Below, in pieces: positions 11,297 to 21,211 of a stretch of DNA of 64,000 bases. Location of the stretch: the NCBI GenBank assembly GCA_949592205.1, contig CATIUR010000001.1:14461501-14525500 (forward strand), written 5' to 3'. The DNA is from Helichrysum umbraculigerum (taxonomy: Eukaryota > Streptophyta > Magnoliopsida > Asterales > Asteraceae). The notes beneath the pieces were generated by a model that worked only from the letters and a program-made list of their open reading frames with translations, did no database searches and was not told the origin of the DNA. Made by a program: the position numbers and the translations under genes. How positions within the stretch are numbered: the stretch's first letter is position 1; the number at the start of each line of letters is the position of its first letter.

Positions 11297-11388
11297 TTGC
11301 TAATTCCGAGACCACCCATTTCAACAATTATGGCAACATAAAAGGATTGAGCACCCATGAACGATGTTGATATAAGCTGTAAGACCAT
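11297..11388 (-). pseudogene. ZIP-like upstream exon, copy 3 (best preserved)
   Basis: An acceptor-like AATACAG precedes an open exon reading STSFMGAQSFYVAIIVEMGG and ending at AGCAA before a donor GTAAAA. It is the least damaged of three related copies (5.8, 8.7, 11.3 kb). YVAIIVEMGGLGIS aligns with the V..QVLExGIxxHS segment before helix IV of ZIP transporters, and only copy 1 is followed by a recognisable last exon. The spacing suggests segmental duplication of a ZIP gene; the identification of this exon alone is tentative. Confidence 0.4.
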
Positions 11389-11758
11389 CTGTATTAATAA
11401 AAAAAAAAAGTTGTGGGTTAGAATGGCTACCCAAACATGTACAAATGCGGTTTTACTTTGCCCTAAAGTGTGTTCACGGAGGAAGTACATCCTACTTTTC
11501 CCTTGTGCTTGCCTGTTTTGCAACGTGTGATATCGATGATCAAGGAGTGTACATATATCAAGCGACAAGTTTGACTTTTGTTATTAATGGTTTGCTTGAT
11601 GATTGAACTTGACGGATTATGTTGCAAATGGAAGCTTATCAACCAGAGATTGTGAAATCATATGAATTTCGACAACTCAACAAAAACTGAATCATAATGA
11701 TAAAGTTTGCTAGTACTTTTTATTTTCACTCAAAACCATATGCTGATCATAACATGTT

Positions 11759-12076
11759 TTAAATTGCAGATGGCAAAGAGATACTAAACTGATTTTTGAG
11801 ATGTTTTTTGGTATTTTTGTGACAAACCACAAATTTTGACTGTAAAAGATGGAAAATGCAAATGGGTACGATTAAACTGAATCTTGGAAGGATAGTTAGG
11901 TGGGTACTTATTTCTTGCATCAGTTGACCGGTGGTAGCTATAGTAATAATATCGCCAGCATAAGATGACCGTGAACTGCCGTCACCACCACTAGTTGCAG
12001 TTGATTGACGGTGTGCATGAAGTCCACCGTCACGGCAGTATTCCAAATCGAGATGGGGTTCTTGAAAAGTTGCCAT
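11759..12076 (-). CDS. Unrecognised small protein or first exon
   Basis: An ATG at 12076 opens a 105-codon frame (starts MATFQEPHLDLEYCRDGG, then Ser/Gly/Thr-rich residues 20-45, then a hydrophobic stretch and a basic end). Upstream on the same strand there is a TATA box (TATATAAA, rc 12279-12286) and an AT-rich leader with AAAAAATGG at the start, so the locus has the look of a real 5' end. The later residues lose coding character, so the true exon may stop at a donor before the stop codon. I do not recognise the family. Confidence 0.35.
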   Translation of the reverse strand: MATFQEPHLDLEYCRDGGLHAHRQSTATSGGDGSSRSSYAGDIITIATTGQLMQEISTHLTILPRFSLIVPICIFHLLQSKFVVCHKNTKKHLKNQFSISLPSAI

Positions 12077-12286
12077 TTTTGGAGATTTTTTTTAAGAATT
12101 TGTCTTTTTGAATGTAATAAATAGTGAAGCTAGTGAGACCATGAATGCTTAAAATTAAAGCACTCTTGATCTCTATATTTTTGTGTTTGTGTAATATTTA
12201 GTTAATGAATGGGTGGGGAGAGAGAAAGCTTGAAAATTTTATGAATCCAAATCTATGCAAATAGAACTATCGGTAGCATTTATATA

Positions 12287-13160
12287 GCGATTAGTGAATG
12301 TGAATTTACTACGGTATAACCCAAATTCTATTGTGCGTATGTTATTGTATTTTGCTCCACTATGTCTACTAAACTTCCAGTAATAACTATCGTATGTATA
12401 CGACATTTATTACTTGCAATCGATGACATAACACCCAACAATGATGTGCTAAGTGACGTGACGACTTATACAGATGTCACATCATTAATAAAATAGGCTA
12501 TCAAGTGAATTGAATAAGGTCATTATAATATCGAATACATACAATAGTAATAATCGGGAGTTTAATACATACGATGTATCAAAATGAAAGTTAAATACAC
12601 ACAATTAATTTTGAATTTAGTTTAGTAGATTGACAAGCACCAATCTCTTTTTCATATCAACCTTTTTCCTTTATTTTCTTTTTTGGTAATAGTTGGTACA
12701 AATATTTTTTTACACTATGCAGATTTAATTAGTAATTTATTTATATATTTACTAGCTAAATGTTCGAGTATACATCATACATCAACGTTCATTAAATGTC
12801 AATTGGTCTCGAATAAAGTTTTTGTAATTGTGTAATTGAGATAAAAAAAGATAAATGACAAAAATCGGTAACGTACTGTCACAAATTATTCCAAGTATAT
12901 AACTTACCTAATTTATTGTCTAAGTATGAATCAAACAACTTGTACCATGTAAGTAATAGGGTAAAAGCTATAAATTAGTAACGTACTCTCGTTTTTATCT
13001 CAAAGTGGGTAAGGTACTCTATTTATTACCAATGTTGGATACAAACTCTTATGTTTTGTTCCAATATGAGTAACATGGTATTTTGGTGACTCATTTATTT
13101 GCACATGTATGTATAATTATTTAGTGACATGGCATTCCACATAGGATATCGTTACATGAG
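12287..13160. other. Intergenic, nothing recognised
   Basis: AT-rich. The part about 12960-13060 has degenerate GTAACGTACTC / GGTAAGGTACTC words. No gene seen. Confidence 0.3.
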
Positions 13161-13164
13161 AAAA

Positions 13165-13577
13165 GTTCAAGGAAGTACAAGAATTTTTGGAAGTATGGAA
13201 GAACCAATGAAAATGCTCCACATGTACAAAGAGAATGTTTCATATGTACAACCCATTTACTCCCAACATCAATTATCTCACAAACGACAAATCGAAAAAT
13301 TATGAAAATTGCACCATAAAATTCAGCGTTTTCTCCTCTTCAATTTGCTGTCCCTCAAGGCATACTTTTTTTTTCTTTCATTTTTTGGTGGGTTTTATAA
13401 ATTATTAACACATGTGTTATTGCTTGGTTGTACATTTAATTTAGGATTAGGGTTTAGGGTTTAGTATAATTTAGGGTTTAGGGTTTAGAATGGTTTAGGG
13501 TTTAGAGTTTTTAAAACGTTTAGGGTTTAGGGTTTGAGGTTTAGGGCTTAGGGTTTAGACTTTGGGGTTTAGGATTT
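13165..13577 (+). mobile_element. Arm of the GAACCAAT / TTTAGGG MULE-type repeat family
   Basis: From GAACCAATGAAAATGCTCCA through ATCAATTATCTCACAAACGA, CCGT/CTGTCCCTCAAGGCATAC, TTTTGGTGGGTTTTATAA and AACACATGTGTTA to a (TTTAGGG)-rich block (13440-13575) this is the same sequence as the left arm of the element at 40198 and the inverted arms at 43.8-44.5 kb. The terminal inverted repeat is too diverged to set the end, and no second arm follows. Confidence 0.7.
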
Positions 13578-14269
13578 TGGCAAAATCATTCAACATAAAT
13601 GATAAACGAGTACTTTGATCAAATTTCACAAATAAATACCGAATACAATTATGAACATATATAAATAATGATTAACTAAAGTGGCCACAATTTTACAAAG
13701 AAATCGATTTTTTCAAAATTCAATGAAAAATAATTATAATCATTTCGCAAAAAATGATTAACCAAAGTTGAAGCCAAAATCATTACACTAAATAATGATT
13801 AACTTAGATGCTTACAATTTTATCGAAAATCAAGTTTTAGTTAAGGAAAAATTATCATTATACTTAATAATGATCAATTGAAGGACTCACTATCAACTTA
13901 TGATAGTTCCTTATAATCATTGTACTAAATAACGATTGACCAAAGCATTTGCATTGTCACAAAGAAAATTGCTCTTCAAAGACAAAAAAAAAAACTCATT
14001 ATAATCATTTCCACTAAGGAATGATTAACCAAAATTTGGGCCTTATATTGTTCTTTTTTCTTTTACAATAGTTTTTTCTTCTTCTTTTGTAACATATACA
14101 AAGACTAAAAAAACTCCTAAGAAAACAATTATTGCAAAGATAATTTATGCGCCATATAGATCAAGACTCATTTTGGATCAGAAATCTTAAATGGTTTACT
14201 ATGGTTCACAACAAATGTGAATTCTAAGTTGATTATTACAAAAAATAATAACCCGATAAAAGTTTCTAA
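13578..14269. other. AT-rich spacer with irregular short repeats
   Basis: Phrases such as ATAATGATTAACTAAAG / AATGATTAACCAAA recur at 13660, 13750, 13790, 13925 and 14015 with intervening ATCATT words, a degenerate tandem array. No gene. Confidence 0.4.
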
Positions 14270-14278
14270 TTACCACTA

Positions 14279-14818
14279 GAGTTAATTGCATGGATGGTCC
14301 TGTGGTTTACACACAGTAACACACTTTGTCCCTGTACTTTAATTTTTGCAAGAACAGTCCAAAAACTTAAAAGTTGTTGCGCATTTAGTCCCTCATTCGT
14401 TAAGTTTAACATTTAAGTGTTAAATACAACCCAATTCATTCATAGCGCTGAAACAACAACAAACGGAGATGACTCCTCGGTGTCACCATTAACGATGTTA
14501 TTCGAAGGTGAAGAAACTCCGGCCAATGTTACCCTCCAGCCATCATCTCCGGCGCCGTTTAGGGCCAATATTTTCGGCTTGTTTAGAACGATGTCGGTGT
14601 TATTAATTAAAAAGAGAATAAACTACTCGTATAAATTAAAAAGTAAGGGTATTATGGTCATTTCATTGTATTTAACACTTGAAATGTTAAACTTAACGGA
14701 TGAGGGACTAAATGCGCAATAACTTTTAGATTTTTGGACTGCCCTTGCAAAAACTAAAATATATGGACAAAGTGTGTTACTGTGTGTAAACCACAGGGAC
14801 CATCCATGCAATTAACTC
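14279..14818. mobile_element. MULE-type MITE with long inverted ends, 540 bp
   Basis: Inverted arms of about 150 bp begin GAGTTAATTGCATGGATGGT and end with the complement. The flanks are a 9-bp duplication with one mismatch (TTACCACTA 14270-14278; TTATCACTA 14819-14827), as expected for Mutator-like elements. The centre (about 14440-14620) is GC-richer, open on the plus strand (14417-14722) and looks like a captured coding fragment, which I do not recognise. Confidence 0.85.
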
Positions 14819-14900
14819 TTATCACTAAGATAATAATATGTAACATTAAAACCAAATGATCTAAAATTTCTCATGTGGTTCATTTGTTGGTACTACGAAT

Positions 14901-15217
14901 TAGGGGTGAACAAACCGGGTTTTTTGCCGAACCCGACCCGACCCATTACCCGAACCGGGTTTTGGTCAACAAAATGAAAACCGGTTTGTTGACCTACCCG
15001 ACCCGACCCGAACCGGGTTTTTACCGGGTTTTCCAACCCGACTCGACCCCTACCCGGTCCCAACCCGATTTTGAAATCCGAAACCTCTACCAGGTTCCCT
15101 ACCCGCCGGGTAGTGAAAAAACCCGAACCGGGTTGGGTTATACCCGGTTCTTACCGGGACGGTTTTCCGGGTTTGGGCCGGGTCGGTTTTTAATACCGGT
15201 TTATATGTTCACGCCTA
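14901..15217. mobile_element. hAT-type MITE, 317 bp, CCGGGTTTT-rich
   Basis: Ends TAGGGGTGAACA ... TGTTCACGCCTA (one mismatch) with an exact 8-bp duplication CTACGAAT (14893-14900 and 15218-15225). The interior is a dense array of ACCCGACCCG / CCGGGTTTT words, giving a GC-rich island in AT-rich DNA; the open frame across it is an artefact of that composition. Confidence 0.92.
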
Positions 15218-15225
15218 CTACGAAT

Positions 15226-16049
15226 ACTTAAGATTATTACTCAAATAATAATTGTAACGCCATTTGCGAACTAATTCGTAGTACAATTATATAAACTAAG
15301 TTGATCTATTTTTAACTTATTCAAAAGATGTGATTTCTTCCACAAGAAATCAATTTAGTGATGCATTAAAAATACATCATCTTCACGCATACATCACTAC
15401 ATCAGTAACATTAAACCAAATGACACATCATGGTTTATACTCTATGATATAATGGTTGTACATATAGCAAAGAATTAAAGTATAACAAATACTTTACAAG
15501 GTACAACTTTCAAAGTGTTACCATCCTTTTTCGAGGTCAAGACAATAATTTCCTCCCAAAAACTACAACTCGATAAATTATAAACGTTGAGATGGAGTCA
15601 TTATTTTATTTTGTGTTCTTGCCACTAATCCAAATATTAGCGTACACCATTTCAATTTGATGTCTTTAGCTCCAATGTTCATTCTGAAAATGAAATTGGT
15701 GCCATCATGTAAAAACACATCAACATAAAGTATTCATAATTATTACCCACACGCTTTTTACGATGATCATACTCGCAATGAAATCCTTTTCATAGCACCA
15801 AAACAAAATCGGCACATGGGCATGTTATTATACCAAATATTAACAGAATAACAGGCAAAGTACCCAATGGCCTTTCAACCCGTTCTGGCCGAATAAATAC
15901 ATGAACAATAACATGCAGTTAAATTAAAATCATGCTATTCAGTCATATATCAATCAATCCGGCAAACATATAAAAAGTGTTCAATTCAATTCGTCAAACT
16001 AATTTGACAAATGTGCAACCGGGAAATAAACATACGGCTCTGATACCAA
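15226..16049. other. Spacer, possibly interior of the LTR remnant to its right
   Basis: No coding frame. Only its position beside the PBS at 16037 suggests a retrotransposon leader. Confidence 0.3.
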
Positions 16050-16487
16050 TGTTAGAAATAAAGGAATCAGTACATACCCGAATACTATAGTGGAAGCGGA
16101 AGCGATTGAACCAAGGTTTAGATCACCGGTCGGGGTAAGCAATCACAAACAGAAAGCTTACAAGATTTCACAGCCTAAGATTTCTATACCATGTATGCAT
16201 CAAGTATACACTAATCTAACTAGTCTTAACTCGTTTCCCTCAATTGTCTCTCATGTGTGTGTATTGAGTATTATTTCTCTTAAGTCCAACCCTTGCATAT
16301 AAAGTGATCTCACTTTATATAGCCATCCAACACAGCTCCTACAACCTTAAATAACATACAACTACAAAAGCTAACTATCCAAGACAAATATATATAAGTG
16401 AAAACAAAAATAACCAAAATACGCGTTGCCACATGTCTTGTATCTAGTTGTTACTTATAGTAATTATTGTTTATCTATTTCCTAACG
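16050..16487 (-). mobile_element. LTR of a minus-strand retrotransposon, with PBS
   Basis: GGCTCTGATACCA (16037-16049) is the reverse complement of the initiator-tRNA PBS and directly abuts TGTTAGAAATAAAGG. The block runs about 438 bp to CTATTTCCTAACG at 16487, with TGTTAG ... CTAAC(A) ends. The second LTR and internal genes are not visible, so the element is truncated. Confidence 0.55.
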
Positions 16488-16816
16488 AGGTGAAAGCTTA
16501 TAAGATTTTGAATAAAAAACTAACTGTGAGCAAACTTATAAGGTAAATTCACAAGGAGTGGTATTAAAATCGCATTTGAGTTAAACATCGATTTCTATAT
16601 TTATATTTAAGGAGAGTGATTCAATGTTAAAATTGGTTGATCCGGAAATTAACCCATTAAATAATTTTGGACCAATGAGAATCAAAGAAAAGAGAAACAC
16701 AAAAACCTTTTAATGCATTGAGCTTCAACGCACGGTCAACGACAAAAAGTGCCTCCCACTCCGGCGTACTCTAAATGACATAAGTATATATAATCTTTAA
16801 AAAATTAACGTTTACT
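16488..16816. other. Intergenic, nothing recognised
   Basis: AT-rich; no frame, repeat or RNA gene seen. Confidence 0.35.
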
Positions 16817-17110
16817 CACTGGTACAAAATGACTTTAAAGAGCTATACATTATAGCGGTTTAGTAAGAAAATCGCTTTAAAATCAAGAATTTTTTAAAAA
16901 ATGAGTCCAAACAGACAATTAAAGTCTTTTGTGAAATATTTAAAGCGTGTTATAAAACAATCGCTATAAATAACAACATTCGGAACGATTAGGTTAAATA
17001 GGAATTTAACAACGGTTTTTTTTTCCTTAAAAAATATGTATAAACTTAATGGGCCTAAAAGTAGTATAGAAGATAGAGTCATAAACGTATTCATCGATTA
17101 AACTGAATGG
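16817..17110. mobile_element. Possible CACTA (En/Spm) terminus
   Basis: CACTGGTACAAAATGAC (16817) is like plant CACTA ends, and is followed by short repeated words around AAATCGCTTTAAA, TATAGCGG and ATCGCTATAAA in both orientations, as in CACTA subterminal regions. I do not find the matching end (…CCAGTG) or a 3-bp duplication in the window, so this is a partial or solo end. Confidence 0.35.
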
Positions 17111-17446
17111 CCCAAACAATTAGTGTGGTTGTTATTGTGATAATCTTTTGATTTTAATATAGTTAAAAAAATTTACGATTACAAGTATTTATGTAAATTT
17201 TACAAAATTTTGCTTACTTAATTTAAAAAATATATAAATCTACCTTGTATATGTAGTAATAATCATATTTATGATAAATATACCTTGTTTATGTATCTCA
17301 ATTTAAAAATATATAACATATCCTTTGACATATGTGTATCAATTGACTGTTCTTTCGAGAAAGCTATTTATTTTTTGTAATCCACTTGACATCGTTTATA
17401 AAATTCATTTATTTTTTATAATTAAAATTATATTAAAAATTAAGAA

Positions 17447-17642
17447 TTAAAGGTTTTAAAAAAGCTTGAGGAAAGCCGGAGGAATTGTAAGTTAACTAGG
17501 TTAATTGTGTCAAAATTTGGCCCATTAAATATGTAATCTACCTATATTAAATATTACAAATTAAAGGTTTTAAAAAAGCTTAAGGAAAGTCGGAGGAATT
17601 GTAAGTTAATTAGGCTAATTGTGTCAAAATTTGGCCCATAAA
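17447..17642. repeat. Tandem duplication, about 113-bp period
   Basis: ATTAAAGGTTTTAAAAAAGC through GGAGGAATTGTAAGTTAA to AAAATTTGGCCCAT appears twice (about 17447-17527 and 17560-17640) with a few substitutions. Confidence 0.85.
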
Positions 17643-18094
17643 AACACCATGATAACATAAGTTACAAAAGTAACATTTACAATTATATGTTTGCATTACA
17701 TAATTTGGATCTAAAACATGGAACACAAAAATTGACCATTTTTAGTATCATTAACAGAAAAATAGTTTTTACCATACCAAAACAGTTAATCGTAACAACA
17801 GTCGTTTATTTGATGATCGATGATTTTCTTATGGCAGATGTAGGAGCTGTTGAAGTTGGGCACGAGTTTATGTTAGCCTAAAGTTGAAACATAATTCAAT
17901 CTATCAAAGCACAATTTAAAATAGTAATCCAATATTAGATATTTAGAATACAATAATTTATTAAGGCATTGAAAAAATTAAGAATAAAATAAACAATAAA
18001 CAATTTAATAAAACAGAGAAATAGCCCCTTAAAAAAAGTAATAATTATAATTCATGTGAATCATAAACAGACAAATACGTTTGAAAAAATCTAC

Positions 18095-18990
18095 GGATTA
18101 GTGAAGAAGTTGAGATCAACAATATAATCATTGTCGATTCCATGACCTAACGCACATAATGCTTTTATTTGTTCATCGGCCTTGACAATCTTTTTCATTA
18201 TATTTTGGAATAAATTTTCAGTTAATTCATCCTTTGTAAAGTTCATCTTGGACCATTCCTAAATGTCGTCAACATTAGAGGGATCTTTAAAAAAAAGCAA
18301 ATAATATATTATTATCAAACTTAAAAAAAAAAAATACATAAAATTTGGCTATATATGAATATTTATATGCATATTAAACATGTGACATAGGGAATTAATG
18401 TAAACTTATATAGATATCAATTCTTACAATAAATAAATATTTTAATATACCTTCTGGAAGATTCAGAGGAGGTTGTTGATCAAAAGAACCAATTGGAATT
18501 CCTAAAAAAGGAATTACAAATTTAAGGAACTACAAATTTATACAAAAAAGGGAAGAACAAATATAAGAAAAATAAATCGATAAACAAAGTAGTATTCAAA
18601 GAAAACAAATAAATCTCAAATGGAAAAAAGACATGTGAATCAATATATGTAACAATATTGAAAGAATAAAGTATTTAAAACACATCAAACATACCTTATA
18701 AATGATTAGGATGTTCATGTTTTTTTAAAAGTATGAGATTGATCTACAAACAAAAAGTGATTCAAAAATTATACAACAATTAAAGAAGCAAAAGAATAGT
18801 AAGGAACTATTAGAATTGATGGTGAACAAACATTTAGTTTTATTATTACAATTGTCCACATGAGTAAAAGTGGGTTTCTCAAATTGTGTATTTTTTTCAT
18901 AGAAGGGATTCATTGAATTGGAGTTTTTTACATAGAAGGAATGTGAAGATGTTACGAAATATGGTGTAGAGGAATGTAGAGATGGTGTAA
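18095..18990 (-). pseudogene. Unrecognised multi-exon locus, probably inactive
   Basis: Minus strand, with a TATA-like ACTATATATA near 19015 and an ATG at about 18925 (MNPFYEKNTQFEKPTFTHVD). Three further exon-like blocks have good splice signals: TTTGTAG/ATCAATC..., TTTTTTAG/GAATTCCAATTGG (GIPIGSFDQQPPLNLPE) with donor G/GTATAT, and TTTAAAG/ATCCCTC... (DPSNVDDI, stop, EWSKMNFTKDELTENLFQNI ... NDYIVDLNFFTNP, stop). The joint between the last two keeps phase, but a TAG interrupts the last exon after DDI. Coding bias in the final block is clear; I do not recognise the family. Confidence 0.4.
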
Positions 18991-19039
18991 AATTTGGGAG
19001 GAGATGAGTATATATAGTGGAGGATAATATATGCAAAAA

Positions 19040-19945
19040 GAAAATTATATATTAGAATAAATGCAAATTAATTATTAGTTAATTAATTATAATATCTTAT
19101 GTAGTGTATAAAATGGAATATGGATTAACTCCTGTTGATTCTAGGAATACCCAGGAGAAACCCCTTCTAACAATCGTTGATTCACAAAGGATATCGATGT
19201 TAAGAAATAATTCAACTCAATTGCAAGCAAAATTGAGATAAAAATTCGATTTCATCAAAAACAAAAACTGAGTTCCTTACAATGTTACATGAACCCTAAA
19301 TAACAACAAGAATTTCGAATCGGGCCTAAAAACATAACGGGCCAGCAAAAAAGTCCAAAACAAAAATCCAAATTCAACAGAAAAACAGAAAATGGGCTAT
19401 ATCTTCTAAACGGAGCCGTTTTTGGACTTCGATTGTGGGCTTAACGGCTTGGCGGGCCTCGTTCCAAGCTTCGATCCGTCAGCTCATGGGCCTAAAATGG
19501 AGCCATGTAGCCCAAGTTATTGGCTTTTTCGTGCAGCCCTTTGTGTTACACAATCATGGGCCTCAGCTCTAGAAACACAAGGGCCCGTTCTTTAACACTT
19601 GGGCCTCCATCAATATATTAAAAGATAATATTTTTGTTTGAGATTTGTGTTACATGGGTGATGGGGAGGGATCTTCGGATGTGGGATTCGTAAAGTGAGT
19701 CCGATCTTTTTGGTTTAGCTCGATTTTTTTAGCTAATTACGTGTTACTTATTGAAATAATTCATATTTTTTAATTTAATTTATTCCTTCTTAATTTATTT
19801 AATATTTAACGGATTATTACCCATTTACATTTACTTGTCAACGGGTCAATACGGGTGATGATAAGCAAATCCATAGAGGAAAAAATCTGTTAATATATGG
19901 ATTTTCAACCTAATAAATTTTTATAATAATGTCCAACTATCAAAT
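19040..19945. other. Spacer with a GC-richer block, possibly an LTR
   Basis: About 19140-19620 has words common in minus-strand Copia LTRs (AACAATCGTTGATTCACAAA; repeated GGGCCT/GGGCC) and contrasts in GC with its surroundings, but I cannot define ends or a target duplication. Confidence 0.25.
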
Positions 19946-20037
19946 TATTTTGGTAACCTATATCAGTTTCATATTAACCAATGAAGATATTTCTTTTTAT
20001 GAAAAGTACAAACCTTTTATAAACCAAAAACTAACAA

Positions 20038-20400
20038 CAACACTATTTAGTAATCTCGGAATGAAAACGGCTATAGTAGAAACCATACCATGTAACTCTA
20101 TTTTTTCTCTGATATATCGTGCGAACAACTATAATGCAATTGCATGCATAATCACCATTTGAATTTAACTTGCGTCACCGTCATAAAATCTAATTAAAAA
20201 GAAAATGAAACTTGATCTAAGAAATACTTTAAGCAACAAAACACTATTTAGTAATCTCGGAATGAAAACGGTTGTAGTAGAAACCATACCATGTAACTCT
20301 ATTTTTTCTTAGATATTTCATGCAAACACCTTTCATGCACTTGCATAATCACCATTTGAATTTAACTTGCCTCATCTTCATCAAATCTCTATCTCTATTA
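20038..20400. repeat. Tandem duplication, about 200-bp period
   Basis: ACACTATTTAGTAATCTCGG through ACCATACCATGTAACTC to CACCATTTGAATTTAACTTG occurs at about 20038-20175 and 20242-20370. The linker (TCTAATTAAAAAGAAAATGA, 20190) recurs at 36117, on the other side of the large Copia element. Confidence 0.8.
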
Positions 20401-20564
20401 TTTATTATAAGAAAGATCAAATTATGTAGACATCTTAAAGTTAATCCTCCTAAAATTAATCCTACCCATTCAATACATTAACTTTCTTAATCTTAACCAT
20501 TGATCAAGTCTCCCTAATATGTCCATGTAATAAGTCTCATTCTCCATGTTAATCTTACAATATT

Positions 20565-21155
20565 TGTAAGTCCCTAGTTCTAGGATCGATAACTTCGTTA
20601 TCTGTAGTATTAAGGTGCGGAATCCCTTAATACGGTGTTATCTTACTAATAACGAGTAAGTTCGTATTGCGTTTATCAAAGACTTAACTTTAAACGATAA
20701 ATCATCAAAGTCTAGTCGTAGGTTTCGTTTTCTCTGGTTTTCTCAGTTCGCACGAATGAAGAATAGCCAAAAGTATGAAAAGTTTTTTTTTGTTTTCAAG
20801 TTTGATAAACCTTTTATATTTTGTCTCAGCTCGGCTCGCATGGGCCTGCGAGTCCAGCCCAACTCGCAGCCCAAGCCCACATCAGGACTCGGCTCGCCAG
20901 ACTTATGTGATACGAGTTCAGTTCCCATCTCGCAGCTCAGCTTGCTGCGACTTGAGATCTCGACTCGCTACGCATCAAACGTATATATTTATTTTGTATT
21001 TAATTATTCGTCTAACTTAACAAAACAATATGTTTTACGAATATCACTAACAAAACAAATATTCATTTACAAATCTAAACCAATATACAAACGTAATAAT
21101 AATTACACCAGTCCTATTTCAAGCTAGATCTGTTGTCACAATCTATGTCCCAACA
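20565..21155 (-). repeat. Copia 3' LTR
   Basis: 591 bp, the downstream LTR in element orientation. It contains a cluster of GGCTCGC / CTCGCAG / GACTCGC words (20826-20970). Confidence 0.97.
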
Positions 21156-21166
21156 GACTCCCCCTT
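21156..21166 (-). other. Polypurine tract
   Basis: Minus strand AAGGGGGAGTC directly beside the 3' LTR; site of plus-strand DNA priming in Copia elements. Confidence 0.85.
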
Positions 21167-21211
21167 GACAATAGCTCTAGCGTCTTTATCTTCACGCTTT
21201 GTCTTTGGTCT

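Noticed and set aside
13440..13575. TTTAGGG runs as an interstitial telomere or chromosome-fusion scar
   Set aside because: The words are irregular and recur inside a defined transposon family (13.4, 40.5 and 43.7 kb), so they belong to the element.
14875..15231. 118-codon plus-strand frame as a gene
   Set aside because: It lies within a hAT MITE of ACCCG/CGGGT repeats, and the frame follows from the repeat.
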